From Crenobacter oryzisoli (GTDB taxonomy: Bacteria > Pseudomonadota > Gammaproteobacteria > Burkholderiales > Chromobacteriaceae), in assembly GCF_030385785.1 (NCBI RefSeq), contig NZ_JAUEDK010000005.1:62001-126000 (forward strand): a stretch of 64,000 nt of DNA. The letters run 5' to 3'. The notes below the pieces were generated by a model. The model saw nothing but the letters and a program-made list of their open reading frames with translations. It was not told the origin of the DNA and searched no databases. How positions within the stretch are numbered: position 1 is the first letter of the stretch; each line of letters opens with the position of its first letter. Shown in pieces: positions 35,573 through 45,815 of the stretch. Both the position numbers and the translations under genes were made by a program.

Positions 35573-38398
35573 TCAGCCGCGTGACTGCAGCATCGGCTTC
35601 AGATAACGGCCAGTATGGCTAACCGGGTTATCGGCCACTTGCTCCGGTGTTCCAGTGGCGATGATCTGACCGCCCCCGGCTCCCCCTTCCGGGCCGAGGT
35701 CGATCAACCAGTCTGCCGTTTTGATGACATCGAGATTATGCTCGATCACCACCACCGTATTGCCGTGTTCGCGCAAGCGATGCAGAACCTTCAACAACAG
35801 GTCTATATCATGAAAATGCAGACCTGTGGTCGGTTCATCGAGAATATACAGGGTCCGCCCAGTATCGCGCTTGGAAAGTTCCAACGCCAGCTTCACCCGT
35901 TGCGCCTCGCCCCCCGATAGCGTCGTCGCACTCTGCCCCAATCGAATATAGCCGAGACCGACGTCCATCAGCGTTTTGAGCTTGCGCGCGATGGTCGGCA
36001 CCGCACCGAAGAACTCCAGCGCCTGCTCCACCGTCATCTCGAGCACCTCGGTAATGTTCTTGCCCTTGTACTGCACCTCCAGCGTCTCGCGGTTGTAGCG
36101 CTTACCGTGGCAGACATCGCAGGGCACGTAGATGTCTGGCAGGAAGTGCATTTCCACCTTGATGACGCCATCACCCTGGCAGGCCTCGCAGCGGCCGCCC
36201 TTCACATTGAACGAGAAGCGCCCAGGGCCGTAACCGCGCTCTCGCGACAGCGGCACGCCGGAATACAGTTCGCGGATCGGCGTGAACAGGCCGGTATAAG
36301 TGGCCGGATTCGAGCGCGGCGTGCGGCCGATCGGGCTCTGGTCGACGTTGATCACCTTGTCCAAATGCTGCAGACCGGCGATGTCGACGAACGGTGCCGG
36401 CTCTTCGCTGGCACGGTTCAGTTCGCGCGCAGCGATCTTGTACAGGGTGTCGTTGATCAACGTCGACTTGCCCGAGCCGGACACGCCGGTAATGCACACC
36501 AGCATGCCCAGCGGCAGGTCGAGGGTGACGTTCTTCAGGTTGTTGCCGCTGGCGCCGATCAGACGCAGCATCCGCTCCGGATCGGGCTCGCGGCGACCGC
36601 CCGGCATCGCGATGCGGCGCCGACCGGACAGGAAGTCACCGGTCACCGAGTTCGGCGCCGCTGCGATCTCTGCCGGCGTGCCTGCCACCAGCACCTCGCC
36701 GCCGTGTTCGCCCGCACCAGGCCCCATGTCGACCACGTAGTCGGCGGCGCGGATCGCATCCTCGTCGTGCTCGACCACGATCACGCTGTTGCCGATGTCA
36801 CGCAGCCGAACCAGCGTCGCCAGCAGCCGGTCGTTGTCGCGCTGGTGCAGACCGATCGACGGCTCGTCGAGCACATACATCACCCCGGTCAGACCCGAGC
36901 CGATCTGGCTCGCCAGGCGAATGCGCTGCGCCTCGCCGCCGGACAGCGTGTCGGCAGAACGGGATAGGTTCAGGTAATCGAGACCGACGTTGTTCAGGAA
37001 CGACACCCGCTCGCTGATCTCCTTGACGATCTTCTCCGCCACCGCCTGCTTCTGGCCGGTGAACGCCAGTTGGTCGAAGAACTGCGCGGTCTCCTTCAGC
37101 GGCATCTGGCTGATGCCGTGCAGCGTCTGGTCGCCGACCAGCACATGGCGCGCCTCCAGGCGCAGGCGTGAGCCTTCGCAGCTCGGGCAGACCTGGTTGT
37201 TCTGGTACTTGGACAGCTCCTCGCGCACCGCCGACGAATCGGTCTCGCGGTAACGGCGCTCCAGGCTGGGGATGATGCCCTCGAACGGATGGCTGCGGGT
37301 GAACTTGCTGCCACGCTCGTTCAGGTAAGTGAACTCAATGCTCTCGCGCCCCGAACCGTGCAGCACCGCATGCTGCACCTTCTGCGGCAACAACTCGAAC
37401 GGCAGATCGACGCTGAAGGTGTAATGCTCAGCCAAGCCCAGCAGCATCTGGAAGTAGAACTGGTTGCGCTTGTCCCAACCCTTGATCGCACCGGCAGCGA
37501 GCGAGAGTTCCGGATGGGCGACCACTCGCTTCGGATCGAAGAAGGTCATTTCGCCCAAGCCGTCGCACTTGGGACAGGCACCCATCGGGTTGTTGAATGA
37601 GAACAAGCGCGGCTCCAGCTCCGGCAGGCTGTACGAGCAGATCGGGCAGGCAAACTTGGCCGAAAACCAGTGCTCCTTGTTGCTGTCCATCTCCACCGCG
37701 ATCGCACGCCCCTCGGCGTGGCGCAGCGCAGTCTCGAAACTTTCAGCCAGGCGTTGCTTGGCGTCTTCGCGCACCTTCAGGCGGTCCACTACCACCTCGA
37801 TGGTGTGCTTCTTGTTCTTGTCGAGCTTGGGCACATTGTCGAGTTCGACGACCTCGCCATCCACTCGCACCCGCACGAAACCCTGCGCACGCAGATCGTC
37901 GAACAGGTCGAGGTTCTCGCCCTTGCGGCCGACGATCACCGGCGCCAGGATCATCACCCGGCTCTCTTCCGGCAGCGCCAGCACATGATCGACCATCTGG
38001 CTGACCGTCTGCGACGCCAGCGGCACATGATGCTCCGGGCAGTGCGGATCGCCAACGCGGGCAAACAACAGGCGCAGATAGTCGTGGATCTCGGTAACGG
38101 TGCCGACGGTGGAGCGCGGGTTGTGGCTGGTCGCCTTCTGCTCGATCGAGATCGCCGGGCTCAGCCCCTCGATCAGGTCAACGTCCGGCTTCTCCATCAG
38201 TTGCAGGAACTGACGTGCGTAGGCCGACAGGCTCTCCACATAGCGACGCTGCCCCTCGGCGTACAAGGTGTCGAACGCCAGCGACGACTTGCCCGAACCT
38301 GACAGACCGGTGATCACGATCAGCTGGTGACGCGGCAGATCGAGATTGATGTTTTTCAGGTTGTGCGTACGGGCGCCGCGGATGCGGATGGTGTCCAT
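35573..38398 (-). CDS. uvrA: Excinuclease ABC subunit A
   Basis: UvrA (941 aa) recognises DNA damage in nucleotide-excision repair. It has two ABC ATPase modules: Walker [10 protein letters not shown] near the N-terminus and GVSGSGKST in the second half, with LSGGEAQR signatures and [16 protein letters not shown] Walker B regions. Zinc-binding Cys pairs are [10 protein letters not shown]...ACPKC and CEACQGDG...CDVC. Length is standard. I found no clear LexA box upstream. It is divergent from the MFS-ssb operon, the usual betaproteobacterial layout. Confidence 0.97.
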   Translation of the reverse strand: MDTIRIRGARTHNLKNINLDLPRHQLIVITGLSGSGKSSLAFDTLYAEGQRRYVESLSAYARQFLQLMEKPDVDLIEGLSPAISIEQKATSHNPRSTVGTVTEIHDYLRLLFARVGDPHCPEHHVPLASQTVSQMVDHVLALPEESRVMILAPVIVGRKGENLDLFDDLRAQGFVRVRVDGEVVELDNVPKLDKNKKHTIEVVVDRLKVREDAKQRLAESFETALRHAEGRAIAVEMDSNKEHWFSAKFACPICSYSLPELEPRLFSFNNPMGACPKCDGLGEMTFFDPKRVVAHPELSLAAGAIKGWDKRNQFYFQMLLGLAEHYTFSVDLPFELLPQKVQHAVLHGSGRESIEFTYLNERGSKFTRSHPFEGIIPSLERRYRETDSSAVREELSKYQNNQVCPSCEGSRLRLEARHVLVGDQTLHGISQMPLKETAQFFDQLAFTGQKQAVAEKIVKEISERVSFLNNVGLDYLNLSRSADTLSGGEAQRIRLASQIGSGLTGVMYVLDEPSIGLHQRDNDRLLATLVRLRDIGNSVIVVEHDEDAIRAADYVVDMGPGAGEHGGEVLVAGTPAEIAAAPNSVTGDFLSGRRRIAMPGGRREPDPERMLRLIGASGNNLKNVTLDLPLGMLVCITGVSGSGKSTLINDTLYKIAARELNRASEEPAPFVDIAGLQHLDKVINVDQSPIGRTPRSNPATYTGLFTPIRELYSGVPLSRERGYGPGRFSFNVKGGRCEACQGDGVIKVEMHFLPDIYVPCDVCHGKRYNRETLEVQYKGKNITEVLEMTVEQALEFFGAVPTIARKLKTLMDVGLGYIRLGQSATTLSGGEAQRVKLALELSKRDTGRTLYILDEPTTGLHFHDIDLLLKVLHRLREHGNTVVVIEHNLDVIKTADWLIDLGPEGGAGGGQIIATGTPEQVADNPVSHTGRYLKPMLQSRG

Positions 38399-38627
38399 GC
38401 CTTGCTCACGATTCGGTGAAGTAACCTGTTACTATACCGAAGTTTGCCCATTGAACTCTACCGTCCGTCCCGCCTCAAACCGCTTGCGCGGTTGGCAGGG
38501 CGGGCGTTCCGGCCGTTTTACCGGCCGCTGCGGGGACGCCGGCCCTCACCAAGACAGAGTCTTGTCATCGGAACCGGCTTCCATCGCGTTAAAATCGATC
38601 GATTCGCATTACCCCACTGACAACCAG

Positions 38628-39989
38628 ATGAACTCTCTCGAATTGCGGGCCAGTCTTGGCCTGGCGGGCGTCTACGCCCTGCGCATGCTCGGCATGTTTC
38701 TGATCCTGCCGGTGTTCGCGCTCTACGCCAAAACCCTACCTGGCGTCCACAGCTACACGGCCATCGGCATGGCCTTCGGCGCCTACGGCGTCGCCCAGAC
38801 GCTGTTCCAGCTGCCGCTCGGCATACTGTCCGACCGCATCGGTCGCAAGAAGGTGATCTACGGCGGTCTCCTGGTGCTGGCTGCCGGCAGCTTCCTCGCC
38901 GCCTGGGCGCCCACGCTCGCCTGGCTGATCGTCGCTCGCGCCATTCAGGGCGCCGGCGCCGTCTCGGCCGCGGTGATGGCACTGCTGGCCGACCTGACCA
39001 AGGAAGAAAACCGCACCAAGGCGATGGCGATGATCGGCATAAGCATCGGCACCACCTTCGCGGTCAGCCTGGTGCTGGGGCCGCTGCTCGGGCACTGGAT
39101 CGGTGTCAACGGCATCTTCGCGCTGACCGGCGTGCTGACGCTGGCTGCCATCCTCGGCGTGAAATTCCTGGTCCCTAACCCCACCATCTCACGCTTTCAC
39201 TCCGACGCCGAAGCCAAGGCTGCCAATCTGCCGACCGTGCTGAAGAACGGCCAGCTGCTGCGCCTCAACTTCGGCATCTTCGTGCTGCACGCCGCCCAGA
39301 TGGCGATGTTCGTGGTGATGCCCTTCGCGCTGATCAAGATCGGCGGCCTCGACAAGGCGCACCACTGGCAGGTGTACCTCCCGGTCGCCGTCACTGGCTT
39401 CATCCTGATGGTCCCGCCGATCATCTACGGCGAGAAACGCCACCAGCTCAAGCGCGTATTCGTGCTGTCGATCGCGCTGATGGCGCTGGCCCATTTCGGC
39501 ATGGCCTTCGCGCTCAGCTCGCTGTGGATGATCGTACTGTGGCTGACCTTCTACTTCATCGCCTTCAACACCCTCGAGGCGACCCTGCCCTCGCTGGTTT
39601 CCAAGATCGCGCCGGCCGGTGCCAAGGGCACCGCGATTGGCGTGTATAATATGTCCCAATCGTTTGGCCTCGCCCTCGGTCCCATGCTGGGGGGCTGGCT
39701 CTACACCCATTACGGTAGCATCGGCGTGTTCAGCTTCAGTGGCGCCCTGATGCTTGTCTGGCTGGTCATTGCCATGACCATGCGTCCGCCGCTGCCGGTG
39801 AAGACCGCCATGTTCCATATTGGCGACAGCTGGAAAGGCAATGCCGCCACCCTCTCCGACCGCCTCGCCCAAGTGCGTGGCGTGCGCGAAGCGGTGGTGA
39901 TGGCGGACGAACGCGTGGCCTATCTGAAGGTCATGCAGCAGGACTGGGACGAGCCCGCCGTACAACAACTCATTCAGGAGACTTATTGA
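38628..39989 (+). CDS. MFS transporter with C-terminal YAM-like domain (YajR-like)
   Basis: A 453-residue inner-membrane transporter with twelve spans. MFS motif A is visible as GILSDRIGRKKVI at about residues 66-78. After the last span an extra soluble domain of about 65 residues (FHIGDSW to QETY, with GVREAVVMADERVAYLKV) matches the YAM domain of E. coli YajR, a probable drug or metabolite exporter. The ATG at 38628 is chosen to match the family. Its stop TGA abuts the ssb ATG with no gap, so ssb depends partly on this transcript. Confidence 0.85.
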   Translation: MNSLELRASLGLAGVYALRMLGMFLILPVFALYAKTLPGVHSYTAIGMAFGAYGVAQTLFQLPLGILSDRIGRKKVIYGGLLVLAAGSFLAAWAPTLAWLIVARAIQGAGAVSAAVMALLADLTKEENRTKAMAMIGISIGTTFAVSLVLGPLLGHWIGVNGIFALTGVLTLAAILGVKFLVPNPTISRFHSDAEAKAANLPTVLKNGQLLRLNFGIFVLHAAQMAMFVVMPFALIKIGGLDKAHHWQVYLPVAVTGFILMVPPIIYGEKRHQLKRVFVLSIALMALAHFGMAFALSSLWMIVLWLTFYFIAFNTLEATLPSLVSKIAPAGAKGTAIGVYNMSQSFGLALGPMLGGWLYTHYGSIGVFSFSGALMLVWLVIAMTMRPPLPVKTAMFHIGDSWKGNAATLSDRLAQVRGVREAVVMADERVAYLKVMQQDWDEPAVQQLIQETY

Positions 39990-40499
39990 ATGTCAGTCAA
40001 CAAGGTCATTCTCGTCGGCAATCTGGGTCGCGATCCGGAAATCCGCTATCTGCCGAACGGTGAGGCCGTGGCGAACTTCTCCATCGCCACCAGCGAAAAC
40101 TGGAAGGGCAAAGACGGCCAGCGTCAGGAACGCACCGAGTGGCACAACATCGTGATGTACCGCCGACTGGCTGAAATCGCCGGCCAGTACCTGAAAAAAG
40201 GCCGTACCGTCTATATCGAAGGCCGCATCCAGTCGCGCAAGTACACCGGCAAGGATGGCGTCGAGCGCACCGCCTACGAGATCGTTGCCGACCAAATGCA
40301 GATGGTCGGCGGCCGCGACAGCAGCGGCAGCAGCGCCTCGATGGACGACGACAGCGGCTACAGCCGTGGTGGCAGCAGCAACTACAGCCGCGACGACTCG
40401 ATGGGCAGCGCCCCGTCCGCTCCGCCGGCCGCCCCGCGCCGCATGGAGCCGAAACCGGCACCGAAGTTCGACGACATGGATGACGACATCCCGTTCTAG
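39990..40499 (+). CDS. ssb: Single-stranded DNA-binding protein
   Basis: A 169-residue SSB: an N-terminal OB-fold ([20 protein letters not shown], with aromatic residues for ssDNA stacking), a low-complexity Gly/Ser-rich linker and the C-terminal acidic tail ending DDDIPF, which recruits partner proteins. The start is directly after the MFS stop with CAGGAG upstream. uvrA is on the other side of the transporter, as in many betaproteobacteria. A strong terminator follows. Confidence 0.97.
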   Translation: MSVNKVILVGNLGRDPEIRYLPNGEAVANFSIATSENWKGKDGQRQERTEWHNIVMYRRLAEIAGQYLKKGRTVYIEGRIQSRKYTGKDGVERTAYEIVADQMQMVGGRDSSGSSASMDDDSGYSRGGSSNYSRDDSMGSAPSAPPAAPRRMEPKPAPKFDDMDDDIPF

Positions 40500-40523
40500 A
40501 AACGGGGAAACGTACTTAGCCCA

Positions 40524-40554
40524 AGCGGAGCCGCATACCGGCTCCGCTTTTTCT
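40524..40554 (+). terminator. Rho-independent terminator after ssb
   Basis: 10-bp stem AAGCGGAGCC/GGCTCCGCTT (40524-40533 with 40541-40550), 7-base loop, then TTTTCTTT. Confidence 0.85.
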
Positions 40555-40609
40555 TTGCCCGGTCTGGACCCGCGCACACAGTGTAGTCGCCACGACCTAT
40601 ACACAACGC

Positions 40610-41398
40610 TCAACACAGACCGGCGCTACCGGGAAAAACCTGTTCCCGCACCACGATCAGCCATGCCTTGAGCCGCTGTGCCGCCGGTCGCAGCGGCGTC
40701 CTGTGCGAATGCACCAGGTAATAGCCCTGCGTCAGCGGCAACCGGCAGGCAAACGGCTCGATCAGCCAGCCCTGCCTCAACTCTCCTCGACTAGCAGCGC
40801 GCTGCACAGTACCACGCCCTGGGCACGCCGGGCCGTCTCGATGGCGAGCAGGGTCTGGTCGAAATGCAGCGCCGGCATCGCCACCACTCGGTCGGCATCC
40901 AACCCGGCAAAGCGGGCCAGCCAGGCCGGCCAGAATGGCTGCAGCGTCGAGTACAGCAGCGTGGCGCGGCCAGGTCGGGCGGTTCGGCCAAGCCCAGCCG
41001 CGCGGCGTAGTCGGGGCTGCAGAAGACCCTGGCCTCGTCCGGATGCAGCAAGGTCACGTCGAGCGATGCGTCCCGGCCGTCGAAATAGCGGATTGCCAGG
41101 TCGATCGCCTCGCGCTCGAAATCAACCAGCGTGCTCGAAGCGCTCAGATGCAGCGCGATATCGGGATGTTGGCCCAGCAGCCCCGCCATGCGCGGCGCGA
41201 ACCATTTGGCGGCCAGCGTCGCGGCAGCGACAACCACACCGTGTTACTGCTACGCTCGCGCAAGGGTCGGCTAGCCTGCTGGATGCGTGCCAGCGCTGGC
41301 TGGATCGCGGCCCAGGACTCCAGTGCCTCGGGTGTGGGCTGGATTTGTCGGATACCACGTACGAACAGCGGCACACCCAGCCACTCTTCTTCTGCCAT
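40610..41398 (-). pseudogene. LysR-family regulator, truncated and frameshifted
   Basis: Fragments of one LysR (GcvA-like) protein are spread over several frames. EWLGVPLFVRGIRQIQPTPEA is a mid-HTH-to-linker segment, then KWFAPRMAGLLGQHPDIALHLSA and DLAIRYFDGRD in a second frame, LLYSTLQPFWPAWLARFAG in a third, and QGYYLVHSHRTPLRP at the end. At least three frameshifts are needed. The DNA-binding helix is missing: the gene now starts at a CATG shared with a truncated transporter start on the other strand. It is not functional as encoded. Confidence 0.75.
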
Positions 41399-41516
41399 GA
41401 AATCGCTCGTCTATGCCGCCTTTGCCCTGCTTGGGCTGATCTGGGGCACCAATTTCCTGTTTATGAAATGGGCGGCGGCCTGGGGTAAGCTGTCAGCCAA
41501 AGATGGAACACGATAA
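41397..41516 (+). pseudogene. EamA/DMT transporter, N-terminal remnant
   Basis: A 39-codon frame beginning MKSLVYAAFALLGLIWGTNFLFMKWA matches the first membrane span of EamA (drug/metabolite) transporters, then loses similarity after about residue 30 and stops. Divergent LysR-EamA pairs are common, so this and the adjoining LysR fragment are probably the two remains of one locus joined by a deletion. Confidence 0.6.
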
Positions 41517-41742
41517 AAGGCAAGAGAGAGTCGGCGTTCAAGCCAAACATGCACTGGAATTAAGAATAGCGTGCGGCTACATGGCTAGCTGCCGCGCTAG
41601 CCGATGAAGGCGTAGTGGATGCTGGACAGTACCGAGCGATGTCGAAATGCTCATGTTTCCAATAGCATGACACTCCGTCACCTGGCTAGGCTATCTTACA
41701 GACAACGCCACAGTGGGACTGCGTCTGACCATTGGAGCCTGC

Positions 41743-42483
41743 ATGAACCGCGTGCGTTATCTGCTCAACTTTGTAGTACTGCTGGCGAGCCTGCCAGTCG
41801 CCCACGCGGCCAATCCCAACAAGCTGTGGGAAATCGTCAGCCAGTCCTGTCTGCCTGCATTCGCCGCCGGCCACGGTGCCGGGCAATGTCGCCTTGTGAG
41901 TTCCGAGGGCTATGCACTGCTGAAGGACAAGGTCGGCCCGGCGCAATACATCCTGATCCCCACTATCCCGGTAAGCGGCATCGAGAGTCCTGCTGTATTG
42001 CAGCCCGGCCTCCTGAACTACTGGCGCGCTGCCTGGGACAACCGAGACTGGGTCGGTGCCACACTCGGCCGGCCGCTGCGCGACGATGAGATAGGCCTTG
42101 CCATCAACTCGGCCAATAGCCGCACACAACAGCAATTGCACATCCACATAGACTGCTTGGACCCAAAGGTCGCCACTGTTCTGGCTACGCAGTCAACGAC
42201 CGAACCGGGACGATGGAACGACCTGACCTTGAAGGGGCACCGCTATGCCGTGACCCGAGTCGCGGCTAGTTCGGCAACATCCGTCAATCCTTTCGACCTG
42301 GTACTACGCCGGACGGTGTACCAGCACCAGGAGATGAAAGATCACACTATCCTGATGACGGCCACTACCGGCGGCTTCCTGATCGTCGACGGCCATTACC
42401 AGCCAGATGGGCCGGACACCAATCCAGGTGCAGCCGAGGAGCTGCAAGACCACTCCTGCCGCATCGCCTCGCCCCTATCCTGA
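41743..42483 (+). CDS. cdh: CDP-diacylglycerol pyrophosphatase
   Basis: A 246-residue membrane-anchored hydrolase that cleaves CDP-diacylglycerol to CMP and phosphatidate. An N-terminal hydrophobic signal/anchor (residues 5-22) precedes the conserved core NPNKLWEIVSQSC and the HIT-like catalytic motif INSANSRTQQQLHIHIDC, both Cdh signatures, and DHTILMTATTGGFLIVDG near the end. GGAG lies upstream of the chosen ATG. It stands alone, directly beside the decayed LysR/EamA locus, so it may have arrived in the same rearrangement. Confidence 0.88.
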   Translation: MNRVRYLLNFVVLLASLPVAHAANPNKLWEIVSQSCLPAFAAGHGAGQCRLVSSEGYALLKDKVGPAQYILIPTIPVSGIESPAVLQPGLLNYWRAAWDNRDWVGATLGRPLRDDEIGLAINSANSRTQQQLHIHIDCLDPKVATVLATQSTTEPGRWNDLTLKGHRYAVTRVAASSATSVNPFDLVLRRTVYQHQEMKDHTILMTATTGGFLIVDGHYQPDGPDTNPGAAEELQDHSCRIASPLS

Positions 42484-42681
42484 TTGGTCTCACAAGCAGG
42501 CCGAACAGATCCTTCAGCACCAGCAAGGTGTGTCTAGCGCAGCAACTGAACGGGTACGGCAGCAGACCAACAACTTCTCCTTGCCGTCGCGCCCAGCCTG
42601 GAGAGGGGTGCGAAGTGTGCAAGCGGGAACCTATATCCAGATCAACAATCGTTCCGCAGCCAATGAATTGACATTTTAGCT

Positions 42682-43146
42682 TTAGCCGCTGAACGTGATA
42701 CGAACAGCGTGCATTGGTCGCACAGTATCCGTACGCGTCTTAATCCGTGACTCGGGAATACCGGCTTTCACGAGCAAACTCTTGACGGCCTCGGCACGAG
42801 CGGTAGCAGCTGCTTTGGCATTGCCAACCTCCTTGCGATTGCAATACCCGAGCACCGTGATCGATTTGGCCACGACCAGACCGCTCGCCAGCGCATTCAC
42901 TTGTGCTTCGGCAGCAAGGCTCAGTTTTACGCTCATTTTCTCGAACGAAACCAGCGTTGGGTCAGTTACCACCGACTGAGAACCCGATGGCAATGCGGCG
43001 GCACGAGCCAAAGCAGAATCGATATTTGCAGCGGCTTGGGCGGCCCCCCCTTTGGCTGACACCGCTGCCGCAGGGGCAACGGGTTTTTGTGCACAACTGG
43101 CGCACAATAGCGAAAAGAGTGCGACGATCAGCAAACGTTGGCGCAT
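42682..43146 (-). CDS. OmpA-like lipoprotein linked to the T6SS
   Basis: A 154-residue lipoprotein: signal peptide with lipobox LCASC giving the lipidated C18, then an Ala-rich linker and a compact C-terminal OmpA-like domain (ITVLGYCNRKEVGNAKAAATARAEAVKSLL...), shorter than the usual one. The helix with AxAEAVKxxL is typical of the peptidoglycan-binding fold, though the usual D and R anchor residues are partly missing. It follows hcp on the same strand after a terminator; T6SS clusters often carry such accessory lipoproteins. Peptidoglycan binding is plausible, not certain. Confidence 0.65.
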   Translation of the reverse strand: MRQRLLIVALFSLLCASCAQKPVAPAAAVSAKGGAAQAAANIDSALARAAALPSGSQSVVTDPTLVSFEKMSVKLSLAAEAQVNALASGLVVAKSITVLGYCNRKEVGNAKAAATARAEAVKSLLVKAGIPESRIKTRTDTVRPMHAVRITFSG

Positions 43147-43171
43147 AGCGAAATATCCTGATAAAGCATGT

Positions 43172-43196
43172 AAAAATACGCCCGCCAAGACGGGCG
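43172..43196 (-). terminator. Terminator between hcp and the OmpA-like gene
   Basis: CGCCCG/CGGGCG stem (43179-43184 with 43191-43196), 6-base loop, followed on the minus strand by TATTTTTA. It may limit read-through after the highly expressed hcp. Confidence 0.65.
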
Positions 43197-43221
43197 CATT
43201 ACTTGCTAACAACCAATGGCG

Positions 43222-43719
43222 TTAGGCAATAGTCTTGTTGGCCGTCAGGTCCCAGCCTGCGCTGACGTTACCGCCACCGGCACCGTCTTCACGTTTCTGC
43301 TGGGTGTAGGTCCACTTGATCTTGCCGTAGCTGAAGTTCACCTTTTCACTAGGAAAGCCGCTGTCGTTGGCCGAACCATTCGGCTCCACCTTGGAAATCA
43401 GCACTTGTTCCATCTTGATTTCCATGTATTTCACCTTGTCACCGCCGGCACGACACAGTTCGATGGTGACGTCCTTGATATGCTTACCGGTGCAGCACGC
43501 TTCGTAGATCTTCGGGCTGGCCTTGTCCAAAAAGTGGGTGATCTCGTAGGCAGCGTGGTTTACACGCTCGGCAGTAGCACCACCGGCCGAACTGGCGGTG
43601 GCCTGAGCCGGCTGTTCCAGCTTGTGCGCAAACGACTGGATTTCGATCCAGTCTTTGTGTTTATCGTCGGTGCTTTCGCCAGGAATACCATCAATTTTCA
43701 AGAAAGCATCAAAAGCCAT
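43222..43719 (-). CDS. hcp: T6SS tube protein Hcp
   Basis: A 165-residue Hcp: hexamer-forming subunit of the inner tube, secreted with VgrG. The start AFDAFLKIDGIPGES and the core IQSFAHKLEQP, KIYEACCTGKHIKDVTIELCRAGG and VNFSYGKIKWTYTQQ follow the Hcp1 family. GAGAGG precedes the ATG. It follows tssC with 56 bases between. A TTGGCCGAA copy encodes Ser-Ala-Asn in a loop. Confidence 0.96.
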   Translation of the reverse strand: MAFDAFLKIDGIPGESTDDKHKDWIEIQSFAHKLEQPAQATASSAGGATAERVNHAAYEITHFLDKASPKIYEACCTGKHIKDVTIELCRAGGDKVKYMEIKMEQVLISKVEPNGSANDSGFPSEKVNFSYGKIKWTYTQQKREDGAGGGNVSAGWDLTANKTIA

Positions 43720-43775
43720 TTATTACCTCTCTTTTACTTCATGGGAAAACAGGGATTACTCCCCGTGCTAGAGCA

Positions 43776-45260
43776 TTAGCCCGCCGGCTGTGGCAAGTCG
43801 GCGACCAGACGCAATGAGATGGTGAGTTCGTCCAGCTGGAAGTGCGGACGCAGGAAAGCCGCGGCGCGATAGACACCCGGCTTGCCGGGCACTTCGACCA
43901 CGTCGACGCGCGCTTCGCGCAGCGGGTACTTGGATTTGGCTTCCTGGCTGGCCGAATCGTCGAGCAGCACGAACTGGGCGAGCCAGGTGTTCAGGTAATC
44001 CTGAACGTTCTGGCGACTGGCGAAGCTGCCGATCTTGTCGCGCATGATCGACTTCATGTAGTGCGCGATGCGTGACACCGCAAAGATGTACGGCAGCTGG
44101 GTGGAGAGGCGAGCGTTGGCGTTGGCCGAATCGGTATTGTAGGTCTTGGCCTTCTGCACCGACTGGCCGCTGAAGAACGCCGCATAGTCGGTGTTCTTGC
44201 AGTGCACCAGCGAGATCAGCCCCAGGTCGGACAGCAGCTTCTCGGAGCGGTCAGTGATGGCCACCTCAGTCGGGCACTTCAGTGCCACCTCGCCGTCGTC
44301 AGTTTTGAAGGTATGCACCGGCAGCCCCTCGACCAGGCCGCCACCCTCTACCCCGCGGATCGCCGCCAGCCAACCGAACTGGGCGAAGGCGCTGGTCAGA
44401 CGCGCGGCATAGGCATAGGCAGCGTTCGACCACAGGTACTTGCCATGGTCGGCGCCGTCGACGTTTTCCTCGAAGTCGAACTCCTCGACCGGCACGTTGT
44501 CACGGCCATAGGGCAAGCGGCCGAGCACGTGCGGCAGCACCAAGCCGACATACCGTGAGTCTTCCGATTCTCGGAAAGATTTCCATTTGACATATTCGAC
44601 GGTGTCAAAAATCTTGGCGAGGTCGCGCGGCTTACCAATATCCGTGAAACTCTCCAGGCCAAACAGGCCTGGAGCCGCAGCCGAAATCAACGGCGCATGC
44701 GCGGCAGCCGCCACGTGCGACAGCTCGTCCATCAGGTAGAAATCTTCCGGATGGCGGGTGAACTCGTAGTCACCGACCAGAGCGGCATACGGTGCACCGC
44801 CGAAGGTGCCGTATTCCTCTTCGTAGATCTTCTTGAACAGCGCACTCTGGTCGAATTCCGAGGCGGACTTGAAGTCCTTGACTAGGTCCTTCTTCGAGAC
44901 ATTCAGCACCTTGATCTTCAGCATGGTGCTGGTTTCGGATTCCGCGATCAGGTACTTCAGGCCACGCCACGATGCTTCCAGCTTCTGGAATTCGCCGTGA
45001 TGCATGATCTCGTTGAGCTGTGCCGAGATCAGCGAATCGATCTCGGCGATGCGCGCATCCATGCTGGCAGTCAGGTCACGGGACACCGTCACCGTGCCTT
45101 CCAGCACCTGATCGACCAGTTCGCCGATCAGGTCGCGGGTGTGGCCCTTTTCCTGGTCGTTAGTGGCAATGCGGCTCTGCTCGATGATCGAGTCGAGCAG
45201 GCTGATGCTTTCACCGGCGGCCTGAGCACTGCTCTCGGCGACAAGTTGTTCGGTGCTCAT
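43776..45260 (-). CDS. tssC: T6SS contractile sheath large subunit TssC (VipB)
   Basis: A 494-residue large sheath subunit. Family motifs include LEASWRGLKYLIAESE near the N-terminus, LVGDYEFTRHPEDFYLMDELSHVAAAAHAP in the middle, and FAVSRIAHYMKSIMRDKIGSFASRQNVQDYLNTWL near the end. It copolymerises with TssB. It starts three bases after the tssB stop, so the two are co-translated. A TTGGCCGAA copy is in frame as Ser-Ala-Asn. Confidence 0.97.
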   Translation of the reverse strand: MSTEQLVAESSAQAAGESISLLDSIIEQSRIATNDQEKGHTRDLIGELVDQVLEGTVTVSRDLTASMDARIAEIDSLISAQLNEIMHHGEFQKLEASWRGLKYLIAESETSTMLKIKVLNVSKKDLVKDFKSASEFDQSALFKKIYEEEYGTFGGAPYAALVGDYEFTRHPEDFYLMDELSHVAAAAHAPLISAAAPGLFGLESFTDIGKPRDLAKIFDTVEYVKWKSFRESEDSRYVGLVLPHVLGRLPYGRDNVPVEEFDFEENVDGADHGKYLWSNAAYAYAARLTSAFAQFGWLAAIRGVEGGGLVEGLPVHTFKTDDGEVALKCPTEVAITDRSEKLLSDLGLISLVHCKNTDYAAFFSGQSVQKAKTYNTDSANANARLSTQLPYIFAVSRIAHYMKSIMRDKIGSFASRQNVQDYLNTWLAQFVLLDDSASQEAKSKYPLREARVDVVEVPGKPGVYRAAAFLRPHFQLDELTISLRLVADLPQPAG

Positions 45261-45263
45261 CGT

Positions 45264-45776
45264 TTACTCCTCGGTTTTGGCCGGATGGGCGGCTTGGCTG
45301 ATTTCGCGCAGCTTCTCGGTGTCGCGCACCACCTCATCAAGCAGCTCTTCCAGCTTGTCATTGCCCACCATCTTGTTGCGCAGGTCGGCCAGACGCTTGC
45401 GGGCATCCAGCAGCTTCTTCAGTGGCTCAACCTGGGCCACCACGTTCTGCGGCTCAAAATCCGACAACGATTCAAAGTTGAGTTCGATCGACATCTGACT
45501 GCCATCTTCCTTCAGCTTGTTGTCGACCTTCATCGCCAGGCGCGGCGCCATCCCCTTGAGCACTTCGTCGAAGTTATCTCGGTCGATCTGCACAAACTTG
45601 CGTTCCTTCAGCTTCGGCAGCGGGTCCTTGCTGTGGCCCGAGTAGTCGCCCAGCACGCCCATCACGAATGGCAGCTCTTTGGTTTCGATCGCGTCGCCGA
45701 TTTCGACGTCGTAGGTAATCTGCACGCGCGGCGGACGCACCCGCGACAGCTTCTTCTGTGTACTTTCCTTGCCCAT
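45264..45776 (-). CDS. tssB: T6SS contractile sheath small subunit TssB (VipA)
   Basis: A 170-residue small sheath subunit: STQKKLSRVRPPRVQITYDVE at the N-terminus, PFVMGVLGDYSGHSKDPLPKLKERKFVQID in the middle and a helical C-terminus with DARKRLADLRNKMVGNDKLEELL. The PPRVxItYdVe start is diagnostic. It lies just before tssC. Confidence 0.97.
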   Translation of the reverse strand: MGKESTQKKLSRVRPPRVQITYDVEIGDAIETKELPFVMGVLGDYSGHSKDPLPKLKERKFVQIDRDNFDEVLKGMAPRLAMKVDNKLKEDGSQMSIELNFESLSDFEPQNVVAQVEPLKKLLDARKRLADLRNKMVGNDKLEELLDEVVRDTEKLREISQAAHPAKTEE

Positions 45777-45815
45777 GGCACCCTCTGTCTGTTCTAAGGA
45801 ATTGGAATAAATGAA

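Noticed and set aside
38399-38440. Possible LexA box upstream of uvrA (CTGTTACTATACC)
   Set aside because: The right half does not match CTGT-N8-ACAG, so SOS control cannot be supported.
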